Positions 53,230 to 62,868 of a DNA stretch of 64,000 nucleotides are shown piece by piece. The notes under the pieces are model-generated. The model was not told the origin of the DNA. It did no database searches and worked only from the letters and a program-made list of their open reading frames with translations. The stretch's first letter is position 1. Each line of letters opens with the position of its first letter. A program made the translations under genes and the position numbers. Source of the DNA: Roseburia sp. AF12-17LB (GTDB taxonomy: Bacteria > Bacillota > Clostridia > Lachnospirales > Lachnospiraceae); assembly GCF_003479605.1 (NCBI RefSeq), contig NZ_QUHR01000002.1, positions 331,587 through 395,586 of the forward strand, in the 5' to 3' direction.

Positions 53230-54419
53230 CATTCTCCGGTTCCGCAGAGCCGGTCCACAGAATTAATAATCTCACGGACTTCCGGGATTTCCTCATGATA
53301 CTCTTTCATGAGTTTTTCAATTTCTTCCTTCTGTTCTAATACTACATCCATGTTATATTCAATGGATGCCCGGATTTTCTGCCGCCGGCTCAATAATTCA
53401 TGCTTGATTTCCACCATTTCACGCTTATCTACCAGTGCATTGGGTTGACTAATCCAGACCTTTGCATCATAAAGTTCATATTTTTGCAGCATGCGTACCA
53501 ACTTTCCATTAAAATATTCCAAGTCATCACTGTTCCGCTCAAATTTCTCTCTTTCCCGTTTGGCTTCTAAGTACTGCTCCCAGAGATAGGTCAGTTCATA
53601 GGAATTATGCACATGGTATTTCTCACAGGCATAATCCACCGCATTCGTAGAATTTACGTACTTTATTTTAGTACGGTTCAAAAGAGTAATGGCATGATTC
53701 ATGTTCACTTCTGCCCGCTTGATTTCTCTTGTATTATTCTGATTCCGGAACAGCATAAAGAATCCACTGGCTGCCGCAGCTACCATCAGAATCGTAAATA
53801 GAATCCGTACATCCATTTCCAATGCCACATGAAGAACCAATATAACTGCAAGGAATGCCAGTACCATGCCAAATACTACATAGGATGCCTTCCGCAGAAT
53901 CTTCTGTTCTTCCATTAACTCTTCCCGGTAATAGGCCCATTCATTCTTCTCCCCTTCCAGGTAATTCATATCACGCTTTACGGCCGCCTGATACATCTCA
54001 TTTGCCTGCAGGGTCCGGATGGATTCCGTCAGAGTCTCCTCTTCCTGTTCCATCTGTGCATACTGCGTATCTGTCAGCTTCTTGGTTGCTTTCAGATAAT
54101 CGGAACGGGACTGATCCAGTGTAAGAATACTGTTTGCAGTATCTCTTAAAGCAGCTGCCTCATCTTCCGGCAGTTCTTCAATAATCTGGATATCCTTTAA
54201 ATAAGAAGTCACCACACGATATTCAGACTTTTCATTTTCCAGGGTCTTTGTGGTGTCAATCATCTGTTCACAGTGACCCAGAACATAATGTTGTACTTTA
54301 TGTTCATCCTTCCGGTCTTCTTCCGATAACGTATCCTCTGTGATACATTCTAAGACCTCTTCGATTGTTTTCTTTGGTTTCCTTTTTCTTCTAAAAAATT
54401 TTATCAATGTTATGCCCAC
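53229..54419 (-). CDS. Coiled-coil membrane protein of unknown function (operon gene 4)
   Basis: A 396-residue protein: basic N-terminus (KFFRRKRKPKK), a long helical/coiled-coil region (about 20-175), two adjacent transmembrane helices (about 179-198 and 204-224) with a very short hairpin, and a second coiled-coil region (about 230-390). Both ends should be cytoplasmic. I recognise no known domain. It overlaps the end of the preceding TPR gene by ten bases, so the products are probably made together. It may anchor a cytoplasmic assembly to the membrane. Confidence 0.75.
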   Translation of the reverse strand: MGITLIKFFRRKRKPKKTIEEVLECITEDTLSEEDRKDEHKVQHYVLGHCEQMIDTTKTLENEKSEYRVVTSYLKDIQIIEELPEDEAAALRDTANSILTLDQSRSDYLKATKKLTDTQYAQMEQEEETLTESIRTLQANEMYQAAVKRDMNYLEGEKNEWAYYREELMEEQKILRKASYVVFGMVLAFLAVILVLHVALEMDVRILFTILMVAAAASGFFMLFRNQNNTREIKRAEVNMNHAITLLNRTKIKYVNSTNAVDYACEKYHVHNSYELTYLWEQYLEAKREREKFERNSDDLEYFNGKLVRMLQKYELYDAKVWISQPNALVDKREMVEIKHELLSRRQKIRASIEYNMDVVLEQKEEIEKLMKEYHEEIPEVREIINSVDRLCGTGE

Positions 54420-55174
54420 CGTCCATTGCTTTCGTAAATATATTTTTTCTTATCCAGCACATCTCGAAATGCTTCCAGTACTTCTTCCTCATCATTCCAT
54501 TGCTTATGAATATCCTCTAATGTCTTTTGCAGTTCTTCTGATACTTCATAAACCTGTTCCTTTTCATCCGGTGCTACCATCCGCCATGCTTCTTCCATCT
54601 CCCGCATGCATGCCGGATTGTTATTATAGTCATAAGCTTTCTTAAAGCATCGTGCCGCATCCCGGTACAGGAATAACCCGGTATTTGCAACACCAATATT
54701 ATTCCATATATTTCCTATGACAGAAGCATCAAGCTTCCCCGCCTCTTCCTTCTGCAGCAGACGCATATATTTCCTGATAGCCATGACATACCGATGATTC
54801 ATAAGGCTTCTGTCTGCCCGGATTTTCATACATTCAATTTCTGATTTATTTTCTACTTCTGCCAGTGCATATTCGATTTCATCTTTTTCTTTCTTTGTGC
54901 AAAAGCCGCAGGCATCCATCAGAAGCCGGACTTTCTTTGCCAGCGTTATTTTCTTTCGGACAGCCTCTTTTAACTGCCCGGCTAACTCCAGGTCTTTTAA
55001 CTCCTCTGCAATCCAGCTGATTAAATCATCCGACACAAAAGAATCGTCAAGATATTCCGTGTGGTTTAAAATATACCAGTTCAATTCCTCCAGGGAATAG
55101 ATATTTATCATATTCTGTTCTAAATAATATGGCACATCGGTTTCTTTCCGATTGCATAAAATCAATTCTCCCAT
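54410..55174 (-). CDS. TPR-like protein of unknown function (operon gene 3)
   Basis: A 254-residue helical protein. The C-terminal half contains TPR-like pairs: RYVMAIRKYMRLLQ, VIGNIWNNIGVANTGLF and LYRDAARCFKKAYDYNNNP (about 133-190). The N-terminal part (about residues 40-110) is also helical. No membrane segment or enzymatic motif is visible. TPR proteins often scaffold complexes; partnership with the ATPase gene 12 bases upstream is inferred. Confidence 0.78.
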   Translation of the reverse strand: MGELILCNRKETDVPYYLEQNMINIYSLEELNWYILNHTEYLDDSFVSDDLISWIAEELKDLELAGQLKEAVRKKITLAKKVRLLMDACGFCTKKEKDEIEYALAEVENKSEIECMKIRADRSLMNHRYVMAIRKYMRLLQKEEAGKLDASVIGNIWNNIGVANTGLFLYRDAARCFKKAYDYNNNPACMREMEEAWRMVAPDEKEQVYEVSEELQKTLEDIHKQWNDEEEVLEAFRDVLDKKKYIYESNGRWA

Positions 55175-55185
55175 GAAGTCTCCTC

Positions 55186-56415
55186 CTATAGTTCCATTTT
55201 ATATTCCCACACTTTTTCAGAGCTTTTATAAATCTCTCCAAATCCAAGGTCCCGTATCGTAACTTTTACCGCTGAATCAGACAGTGCTTCTGTCATAACA
55301 GAAAGTCTGGTCATGCGCTCCGGACGTTTTGGAATATCCGTAAGCTCTAAGGATTCTATCTTTGCTTCCCTGCTGTCCGGAAGCTGCAGCCAGAAATCAA
55401 CGGTATTCGTACCTGCCAGTAAAATCTCGCACCGATTCTTTGCTTCATACCAGTTTTCTCCTGCACTTACCAGTGTATGGAAAATAAGTTCTTCCCGGTC
55501 TTTTACTTTAAGGCTGATATTTACCTTCATCTCATTCTCGCCAATATAGACAAACTGCCATGGCTGCATTCCGGTATGGATGCAGGATGCATAACAGGCT
55601 CCCTTAGCATAAAGATTTTTGCCCAAGAAAACATGCCTTCCGTTGCAGAGAAATTTTAAGGATTCTCTCATCCATTCTCCATCAAAACCATCCCCTGTCA
55701 GATATACCGAAGAATAGATTTTACGGGAAACGGCATCTGTTACTACATCTAAAAACGCAGTGTCTTTATTGCCAATCAAAGGACCATAATCTTTCAGATA
55801 AATATGAACCAGCTGTGGTGTGGAATTCAGATTACGCTCCATGTAATAAAAACACATACTGTTCTTGGAATAATCAAAGAGAACTGCATCATGCAGCCAC
55901 AGTTCTTCCTTCTGGCTTAAAGCATAATAATAAAAGCTTTCTGCATAATCGATGACATGACACTGCTCTTTTGTCCACTTCATCCGTCCGGCTATTTTTT
56001 CAATCAGTTCCATCTTCTCCCGGTTTAAAGTATCCATGGTAATGGTAATTCTTGCCAGCTTCATGGATGTGCCGAATTTCTGCGGTACCGTAAGAATTTT
56101 ACGGACAAAGAGACTTAACAGTTCTACCGTATCATAAGTTTCCCCTTCCACGGTAACCTGTTCGCCTGCCAGTGCCCGGCTGAAGAGCCGGTCACAGCCG
56201 CTTCCTTCGCCATTTTTCATGACAGTCTCTGCTTCTTTTCCGTAATACCACTGTCCGATTCCTCTCCGCTTACAAAGGCTTAATGGAATCTGGTACAGTT
56301 CACTGCCTGCCACGGTACTGATGGTATCCGGCTCTGACATATCGGATGTACAATATGATACTAATGCGTATTTTTTTCCAAAATCAAGTCCTATTGAAAG
56401 GCTTTTTTCCTTCAT
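55186..56415 (-). CDS. Actin/Hsp70-fold ATPase-like protein (DUF5716-like, operon gene 2)
   Basis: A 409-residue protein with the layout of the actin/Hsp70 superfamily: phosphate-1 motif IGLDFGKKYALVSY (Asp11), phosphate-2-like LFDYSKNSMCFYY (Asp181), and an adenosine motif VYLTGDGFDGEWM (about 237-249). Between them lie the TITMDTLNREK and DYAESFYYYALS segments expected for subdomains. I associate it with DUF5716. Function is unknown. The C-terminal ~120 residues look beta-rich and may be an accessory domain. It lies 30 bases after the large solenoid gene. Confidence 0.8.
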   Translation of the reverse strand: MKEKSLSIGLDFGKKYALVSYCTSDMSEPDTISTVAGSELYQIPLSLCKRRGIGQWYYGKEAETVMKNGEGSGCDRLFSRALAGEQVTVEGETYDTVELLSLFVRKILTVPQKFGTSMKLARITITMDTLNREKMELIEKIAGRMKWTKEQCHVIDYAESFYYYALSQKEELWLHDAVLFDYSKNSMCFYYMERNLNSTPQLVHIYLKDYGPLIGNKDTAFLDVVTDAVSRKIYSSVYLTGDGFDGEWMRESLKFLCNGRHVFLGKNLYAKGACYASCIHTGMQPWQFVYIGENEMKVNISLKVKDREELIFHTLVSAGENWYEAKNRCEILLAGTNTVDFWLQLPDSREAKIESLELTDIPKRPERMTRLSVMTEALSDSAVKVTIRDLGFGEIYKSSEKVWEYKMEL

Positions 56416-56445
56416 ACCATCACCCTGTTATTGTTTTCCCTGTTA

Positions 56446-59400
56446 TTACATCAGTTGAAAACGTTCTTCATTCCTTTTCTTCATGCTGTCATATTTCCGT
56501 AAAAGCCGCTCTAACTTCTCATAATCCTTTAAGGTATATTCTAATTCCATTTCATTCAACATATCGTAGGTGCTTCCGTTTTCCCTGCCGCAGACATCCT
56601 TACAGGAAAGCCGTCCACTCTCAGTCACAACGGACTCCCGTGGTGCTTCCTCTGAAATATAATACGGAATTTCTTCTCCAAAGAATACGATAAATTCTTT
56701 TACGAAAATGCCCTCATACATCTCATTCATATCTTCATCCACATAGGATTCACCCTTCTGGTAGTGAATCACCACACGCTTGCTCGGATTTGTCCGGTAT
56801 TCCACAAACTGCCGGTCGTAAAAATGAAATCGATAGCGAATCTCCTCCGGCATCTGCTGATAAAATGCAAAATAAAGATTCTGTGCCAGCTGCTCCTGTA
56901 GAAGCTGCTCTGTCATCTCCATTACACCTTTTTCTTCTATGGACAAATCCCTCTTCGCCACTGCATAAAGCAGTGCCAGCTTCATCACCTGGCTTAATTC
57001 TTCCTGTTCCTCATAATTTTTCTTTAAGCCTCTAATGACATTTTCCGGTACAATGCCCTGATGCACAAAATAGAAATGTGCGAAATAATTTACATATGCT
57101 TTCTGCAGAAGATGCGGTGCTCCGTGTGACACAAAGCTTTCATAAATGCTCTGCACCTGTTCTACAAATTCTGCTGTATATAACATCTGCATCAATAACC
57201 GTTCTTCCAAGTCTCTGGTATCTATATCAAAGGTCTGCGCTGCTGACCAGACCGCCGCCATTACACGGGTCGGACCGCAGTAGAACTGTGCTAAATACTG
57301 CAGCATCTCTTTACTGTATTTCTTCGCCTGAAAAGTCACTGCACACAGTGCCAGCAGGAAGTCATCACTTTCATAATCCACTTCTTCTATTTCATAAGTC
57401 AGAAGTGCTGTCAGTTTCTCCAGCCGGATGCCTTCCCAGCCAAATTCCCGGATATCCGGATATGCAATCTCATATAGCCGGTATTCCAACATCAGATTCA
57501 AAAGATAGGCTCTGTCATCCCGCTTCATAGAAGAAAGCGGTGCATGACGCAGACACTCTTCCACCAGTTCCTGATTATCTTCCTGCTCATAGAAATGTAC
57601 TGCCTTTGCATAAAGCTCCGCCCGGTAACTTTCCCGCAATGCTTCCTCTTTTAAAAAGATGCGTAAATACTCACTGTCCTCCGGCATAAACGCACGGTGG
57701 GTATCCCTGGATGTAAAATGATACAAAAGATACGAAATCTCATATGGTGCATATTCCATGCAGGTACGGTAAAAGGCACCAGGTCTCATCAGCTTTTCCA
57801 GCTGGTATGAAATCTCACTGCCATACCGGTATCCCTTCGTATCCTCAAATACAATGACATAGTCCTTGCTGTATAACTCAAAATAAGCACTGCCATTTAC
57901 AATCGGCACACACTGCACTTTTCGCAGCTGGTCATGCAAAACATACATCCGCACAATATTCGGTGCAAAGCAGTTCATTTTATGGGTAAAGAGAATCTTC
58001 GCCAGTGGTCCTGCCATCTCTTTTTGTATCATGCCTTTATTTAATAAATCAGAATAGATAATCGCCAGATTATCATCGATATGACCTTCTTCTATCTGGG
58101 CAATTGCGAATTCTTCCATCCGCTTCCGGTAACTGGAATATACCTCCGGCTCTTTCTCCTTTAACGCTACTACATTTGCAAGCAGAGCCGCCTTCTGTTT
58201 GTATGGAATGCTGCTGTTATACTGAAAATACATCTGTATCATCCGTGGAATTTTCTTAATGGCAAGTAAATCCATGGACATTAAATATGCTTCATTTAAT
58301 CCTGCCAGCCGCAAATCTTCTTCCACGCCACGTTCAAACCAGATATGATAATGCAATCCAAAACGCTGTCCTCTTATCAGGTAAGCACAGATTGCTGACA
58401 ACATCTGATTATTCTGAAATTTATCATATGCCACGCACATAGTCTTATAAAGCAGCGGATGAAATACCCGTTTTTCCGATACCAGCGTCGTAATCTGCAT
58501 GGCAAGGTCACTAGTCAACACACCTTTTTTTGCCGCCCAGTAAAGAATGCGGATTTCAAAATCAGTAAGTCTCGTTAAAAGATACGGATTCTGCCAGTAT
58601 AAATAGAATCCTTCGATATAGAGAAACGGACTGTTACAGCCGTCTAACATCTGGCTCTCAATTGCCCGGATTTTCCTGGTATCATTTTCGCAATATTCTT
58701 TCTTTAAGAAAAGCAGCATCCAGAACACCCGGATATCATCTGTTTTCTGATAAATTTCTTCAATCTCTGCAGTCAGCCGGTTCACATAGGATTCTTCCCG
58801 CTCCCACAACGTACGGAGATAGAGGAAATATGCATAAAGCGGTGTATCTTTTGCTTCCTCTTTCCGCCGGAACTCATCAAATAACCACTCTGCCTCCTGC
58901 CTCTGTCCGCTTACCAGTAATGCCTGTATTTTCATCAGAAGATACCAGTCATTTTCCGGCCGCATTGCAATCAGATGATTCAGTGCATCTAACATTCCTG
59001 ATGCAAAAAGTCCTGCACCAATCTTTTTCATACGATAATTGAGATAGATTCCGGTGATATGTGCAAGTGTTCTCTGCTCTTCCAGATAATCGATATGCTC
59101 CTGTTCTCTGCGCTCCGGCGTCCTGATTATGGTAATCTCATAAGTAAGATGCTGATAAATATTTTCTAAAGTAATTCTTCCATAATTTTTTCCGGTATGA
59201 AGTTCTGCCGGGTCAATATAATAAATAAGGTCGCAGATACTTCCGGTAAAATCATCTGAAGTATAAACATTCTTTTCCAGTTTTAAGAAGCTGCTGTCTG
59301 TCTGTGCTTCAAAGCTTATATACCCCCAGCCATTCTTCTGCACAAAAAGCGTTTCCTTCTGCTCCTCTTTGATATCCTGATAGGTAATTTCCTGTTCTTT

Positions 59401-60039
59401 TAACGCAAGCTCAATGCGTGGCTTGGCATTGATCGTAACCAAGAACTCCTCCATACCGGAAATCAATGCTCCCGGTCCGCCAAAGCCGGCATACCATAAT
59501 AGTTCTTTTCCTTTTTCTTCTTTTAATACATGTTGAAAGCCCTGGGAAGCAAACAGGCGGTAAGCTTCCATATAATCCGTCTGTGCCAGTTTGATAAAAT
59601 CACTGAGATTTCGGATTCTTCCGGTAGACGCATTCCCATAAGGCCGGATTATAGACACAACAAAAGAAAGGCTATATTCCAACTGATTACAAATAATACA
59701 GAATTCACCCTTTTGTATATCACCAACCCGGAAACCCTCACTATGGAACTGAAATCCGATTCGGACTTCTTCCCCTTCAAATTCCGGTGTCAGACATTCC
59801 ATATATGGATTAGAGGAATAAATCAGCCCCTTTACCGGAACATGGTTGGATACTTCAATCACAAATTCTCCCGTATAATCCTGTCCCTCTAATACCTCAA
59901 TTTCAATCTTCTCTTCCGAAAGAGATAAAACCGGCTGTTCCTGTTCAAATTTTCCTGCTGCAAGTCTCTGAATCCGTCTACGCAAAATGTCACCTGCTTT
60001 TCCTTCTCCGATATGAGATTTTGTTGCTTTTTCTCTCAT
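56446..60039 (-). CDS. Giant alpha-helical-repeat protein with N-terminal beta domains (DUF5717-like, operon gene 1)
   Basis: The 1197-residue product begins with two beta-rich, Ig/ASH-like domains (about residues 40-135 and 205-305, with YTGEFVIEVSNHVPVKG and FTGSICDLIYYIDPAELH segments). A roughly 800-residue alpha-helical TPR-like solenoid follows, then a C-terminal beta segment with MYEGIFVKEFIVFFGEEIPYY. No membrane segment is visible. I associate it with DUF5717. The frame is open from an ATG at 60039 that has no ribosome-binding site and lies only about eight bases from the predicted transcript start. A TTG at 59985, five bases after AGGTG, would give MRRRIQRLAAGKFE and is a serious alternative; I list the ATG as the outer limit. 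Confidence 0.82.
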   Translation of the reverse strand: MREKATKSHIGEGKAGDILRRRIQRLAAGKFEQEQPVLSLSEEKIEIEVLEGQDYTGEFVIEVSNHVPVKGLIYSSNPYMECLTPEFEGEEVRIGFQFHSEGFRVGDIQKGEFCIICNQLEYSLSFVVSIIRPYGNASTGRIRNLSDFIKLAQTDYMEAYRLFASQGFQHVLKEEKGKELLWYAGFGGPGALISGMEEFLVTINAKPRIELALKEQEITYQDIKEEQKETLFVQKNGWGYISFEAQTDSSFLKLEKNVYTSDDFTGSICDLIYYIDPAELHTGKNYGRITLENIYQHLTYEITIIRTPERREQEHIDYLEEQRTLAHITGIYLNYRMKKIGAGLFASGMLDALNHLIAMRPENDWYLLMKIQALLVSGQRQEAEWLFDEFRRKEEAKDTPLYAYFLYLRTLWEREESYVNRLTAEIEEIYQKTDDIRVFWMLLFLKKEYCENDTRKIRAIESQMLDGCNSPFLYIEGFYLYWQNPYLLTRLTDFEIRILYWAAKKGVLTSDLAMQITTLVSEKRVFHPLLYKTMCVAYDKFQNNQMLSAICAYLIRGQRFGLHYHIWFERGVEEDLRLAGLNEAYLMSMDLLAIKKIPRMIQMYFQYNSSIPYKQKAALLANVVALKEKEPEVYSSYRKRMEEFAIAQIEEGHIDDNLAIIYSDLLNKGMIQKEMAGPLAKILFTHKMNCFAPNIVRMYVLHDQLRKVQCVPIVNGSAYFELYSKDYVIVFEDTKGYRYGSEISYQLEKLMRPGAFYRTCMEYAPYEISYLLYHFTSRDTHRAFMPEDSEYLRIFLKEEALRESYRAELYAKAVHFYEQEDNQELVEECLRHAPLSSMKRDDRAYLLNLMLEYRLYEIAYPDIREFGWEGIRLEKLTALLTYEIEEVDYESDDFLLALCAVTFQAKKYSKEMLQYLAQFYCGPTRVMAAVWSAAQTFDIDTRDLEERLLMQMLYTAEFVEQVQSIYESFVSHGAPHLLQKAYVNYFAHFYFVHQGIVPENVIRGLKKNYEEQEELSQVMKLALLYAVAKRDLSIEEKGVMEMTEQLLQEQLAQNLYFAFYQQMPEEIRYRFHFYDRQFVEYRTNPSKRVVIHYQKGESYVDEDMNEMYEGIFVKEFIVFFGEEIPYYISEEAPRESVVTESGRLSCKDVCGRENGSTYDMLNEMELEYTLKDYEKLERLLRKYDSMKKRNEERFQLM

Positions 60040-60053
60040 TACAGTTATAATAG

Positions 60054-60082
60054 ATTATAAACTATTTAAAACACACATGCAA
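60054..60082 (-). promoter_or_regulatory. Sigma-A-type promoter of the DUF5717-like operon
   Basis: On the minus strand TTGCAT (60077-60082) is 17 bases from TATAAT (60054-60059). The predicted start is near 60047. The divergent PLP-enzyme gene begins at 60120, so the intergenic region serves both directions. Confidence 0.7.
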
Positions 60083-60119
60083 CTTTCTTTCCGTTGTATT
60101 TTAACAGGAGGTCTTTTTC

Positions 60120-61211
60120 ATGATAACACCAAAAGAACATTTTCACGGAAGTGATTTAGAAAAAATAGAAGCCGTTTACGGTATCAAAAAAGAGGATATT
60201 ACAAGCTTTTCCGCCAATGTCAATCCCTTAGGCGTATCTCCGCTGCTGCGAAGTACTTTGGCTTCCCATATTGATGCCATTACATCCTACCCGGACCGGG
60301 AATATACTTCTTTAAGAGAATGTATTGCTGCCTATACCGGCACCGATGCCAGCCAGGTCATTGTAGGAAATGGCTCCACGGAATTAATCTCTCTTTTTAT
60401 TCAGATTGAGCATCCGAAAAAAGCCATGATTCTCGGTCCGACTTATTCGGAATATGAGCGCGAAATTTCCTTAGGCGGTGGTACTACACTCTACTATCCA
60501 CTCCGTGAAAAGGACGATTTCGTCCTTGATGTGGATGATTTTACCGCTCACTTAAATGAAAGCATCGACCTTTTAGTACTCTGCAATCCCAATAACCCTA
60601 CCTCATCCTGCATCAACCGGACGGATATGCGCCGGATTTTAGATATCTGCAAGCAATATGATATCTTTGTCATGGTGGATGAGACTTATGTGGAATTTGC
60701 CGATAACATGGATGAAATTACCGCAGTTCCACTGACCCACTACTATAACAATATTATTATCCTGCGTGGAACATCCAAATTCTTTGCTGCTCCTGGGCTC
60801 CGCCTTGGCTACGCTATCAGCGGCAATCAGGATTTAATCAAATCCATCAATACCAGAAAAAATCCATGGACCATTAACTCTCTTGCCGTAATTGCCGGAG
60901 AATTGATGTTTACCGATGAGGAATACATCCAGCAGACAAAATCTCTTATTTCTTCAGAGCGTGCCCGGATTTATGAAATCTTTAAAAATCACCCGGATTT
61001 CAAACCATACAAGCCATCCGGCAACTTCATGCTTCTTAAAATCTTAAGAGAGGACATTACTTCTGCGGATTTATTTGATAAAGCAATCCGGAAGAATATG
61101 ATGATTCGCGACTGCTCTACTTTTCCTTTCTTAGATAACAAATACATCCGCTTCTGCTTTATGATGCCGGAGATGAATGATAAGCTGATTGACTGTCTTC
61201 TTTCGAAGTAA
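60120..61211 (+). CDS. PLP-dependent aminotransferase, CobD/HisC-like
   Basis: A 363-residue fold-type I PLP enzyme. The N-terminus HFHGSDLEKIEAVYGI with FSANVNPLGVSP is typical of threonine-phosphate decarboxylase (CobD) and related histidinol-phosphate aminotransferases. The PLP-binding features are IVGNGSTELISLF, LCNPNNPTSS, VMVDETYVEF and the Schiff-base Lys in TSKFFAAPGLRLGY. No cobalamin or histidine biosynthesis genes are nearby, so the substrate is undetermined. AGGAGG nine bases before the ATG makes the start clear. A bidirectional terminator follows. Confidence 0.88.
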   Translation: MITPKEHFHGSDLEKIEAVYGIKKEDITSFSANVNPLGVSPLLRSTLASHIDAITSYPDREYTSLRECIAAYTGTDASQVIVGNGSTELISLFIQIEHPKKAMILGPTYSEYEREISLGGGTTLYYPLREKDDFVLDVDDFTAHLNESIDLLVLCNPNNPTSSCINRTDMRRILDICKQYDIFVMVDETYVEFADNMDEITAVPLTHYYNNIIILRGTSKFFAAPGLRLGYAISGNQDLIKSINTRKNPWTINSLAVIAGELMFTDEEYIQQTKSLISSERARIYEIFKNHPDFKPYKPSGNFMLLKILREDITSADLFDKAIRKNMMIRDCSTFPFLDNKYIRFCFMMPEMNDKLIDCLLSK

Positions 61212-61286
61212 TTTCTTATTTTTCTCCGCTAATCTGTGCCAGCCGGAACTGCCACTAACAGTTTCTATGGAATTCATGACGACGTA

Positions 61287-61327
61287 AAAAGGCGAAACCA
61301 GTCTATTTTTGATTGGTTCCGCCTTTT
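61287..61327. terminator. Bidirectional terminator between the PLP enzyme and ABC permease genes
   Basis: AAAAGGCG pairs with CGCCTTTT, followed after one mismatch by AACCA/TGGTT and further pairs around a seven-base loop. T-rich runs flank it on both strands, so it can end both convergent transcripts. Confidence 0.75.
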
Positions 61328-61351
61328 CTTATATACAAATAGTTTTCTCAT

Positions 61352-62176
61352 TTACTCCAGATTTAATTTCTTATGGGTAATCAATGCTGTTATGATATAG
61401 CATACAATTGATACACCCACAGACAATATCATGCTTCTGGAAAATATATTTCCATACATATTTGCAATGGCCAGGGTAAAGAAGCTGTCATCTCCCATTG
61501 CAGCCTGTTTCTCAACAAATCCATTTGCTGAATTAATGGATATCACAAAATATATAATCTGAAGAATCGCATAAAGCACACCATACATCACAATCGACAT
61601 TGCAACTTTGTGGCGGAACAACTGACCGATTGCCATGCTGGCATATACCATAAGCATAGCGGAAAACGCAGAAATCACACTATATAATATTGCCCAGCCA
61701 AAGAGTGCCGGAATCGAAATTCCTATCATATCTCCCAGCTGCTGCAGCAATTCTCCCAGTTTAATTCTTTCCCCTTCATTACCCAGATTCAATCCTGCTG
61801 TCACTATTAATGAAAATGCCGAAACATAAACAAGTATTGTCGTAATTGCATCCCAGAATACCGCCACCAAAAGCTTTCCGTTAATCAAGGAAAAAGTGGT
61901 TACCGGAAGAGTATGTGACAAATAACCTTCTGCACCATACATGCTGTGGTAAAATCGAACCAGCAGAAAAATAAATGCCGTAACGCTCAATGCAATCAGC
62001 CCAATGATATACAAAAGAAGCATTGCCAGCCCAACTAAGGCTCCCATATCTGTTTCGAAAACCTGCATATTCATCATCAGCATGCCAATTAACGTAACGC
62101 CGACCAAAACCATTGCCAGTGGAAATAATACTTTCCAGGTTGCTTTCATTTCATGTTTCATTACTTTTCCTAACAT
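61352..62176 (-). CDS. ABC transporter permease
   Basis: A 274-residue membrane protein with about six transmembrane helices and no soluble domain, matching an ABC-2-type permease. It overlaps the ATPase gene by seven bases. The substrate is unknown; YtrA-linked transporters of this type are often induced by cell-wall stress or peptide antibiotics. Confidence 0.85.
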   Translation of the reverse strand: MLGKVMKHEMKATWKVLFPLAMVLVGVTLIGMLMMNMQVFETDMGALVGLAMLLLYIIGLIALSVTAFIFLLVRFYHSMYGAEGYLSHTLPVTTFSLINGKLLVAVFWDAITTILVYVSAFSLIVTAGLNLGNEGERIKLGELLQQLGDMIGISIPALFGWAILYSVISAFSAMLMVYASMAIGQLFRHKVAMSIVMYGVLYAILQIIYFVISINSANGFVEKQAAMGDDSFFTLAIANMYGNIFSRSMILSVGVSIVCYIITALITHKKLNLE

Positions 62177-62868
62177 CTAAACACCTCCCGGAACAAAGCA
62201 TCCACCGATTTGCCCTGATTAATTCTAATATCATCTACTGATGAAGTCAGGCTGATTGTTCCATTCTGAATAAAGACTACCTCATCTAATACATTCTCAA
62301 CATCTGCAATCAGATGGGTTGAAATCAGAATCGTTGCATTCTCATCATAGTTGGTAAGAATCGTCCGCAATATATAATCTCTTGCCGCCGGGTCTACTCC
62401 CGCAATCGGCTCATCCAGAACATATAAGTCCGCACGACGGCTCATTACTAAAATAAGCTGCACCTTTTCTTTGGTTCCCTTGGACATGGATTTTAATTTA
62501 TCATTGGGATTAATAGATAATTTTGCCAGCATATCATAAGCTCTTACCACATCAAAATCCTGATAAAAATCTTCAAAATAATCTAAAATATCACGTACCC
62601 GCATCCCCATGTTAAGATACGTATGATCTGGCAGATAAGAAACCACCTTCTTTGTCTCTACACCAATCTTCATTCCTTCCACCAAAATCTCGCCCTCATC
62701 CGGAGTAAGGATTCCGTTAATCAGCTTAATCAGTGTTGTCTTTCCACTTCCGTTCGGTCCTAAGAGGCCAACAATATGTCCGCTCTCTAAAGTCAGGTTC
62801 AGATGGTCAAGCGCAGTTTTCTTTCCATATCGCTTGCATACATCTTTTACTTCCAATAATGTACTCAT
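62170..62868 (-). CDS. ABC transporter ATP-binding protein
   Basis: A 232-residue ABC ATPase: Walker A GPNGSGKTTLIK, signature-like SMSKGTKEKVQLI (replacing LSGGQ with MSKGT, as in BcrA-type ATPases), Walker B LYVLDEPIAGVDP and the switch His in STH. It pairs with the permease that follows. It overlaps the regulator gene by four bases. Confidence 0.93.
   Translation of the reverse strand: MSTLLEVKDVCKRYGKKTALDHLNLTLESGHIVGLLGPNGSGKTTLIKLINGILTPDEGEILVEGMKIGVETKKVVSYLPDHTYLNMGMRVRDILDYFEDFYQDFDVVRAYDMLAKLSINPNDKLKSMSKGTKEKVQLILVMSRRADLYVLDEPIAGVDPAARDYILRTILTNYDENATILISTHLIADVENVLDEVVFIQNGTISLTSSVDDIRINQGKSVDALFREVFRC

Noticed and set aside
60120..61211. Firm assignment as HisC or CobD
   Set aside because: The fold is clear, but the substrate cannot be chosen without neighbours of either pathway, so no gene symbol is given.
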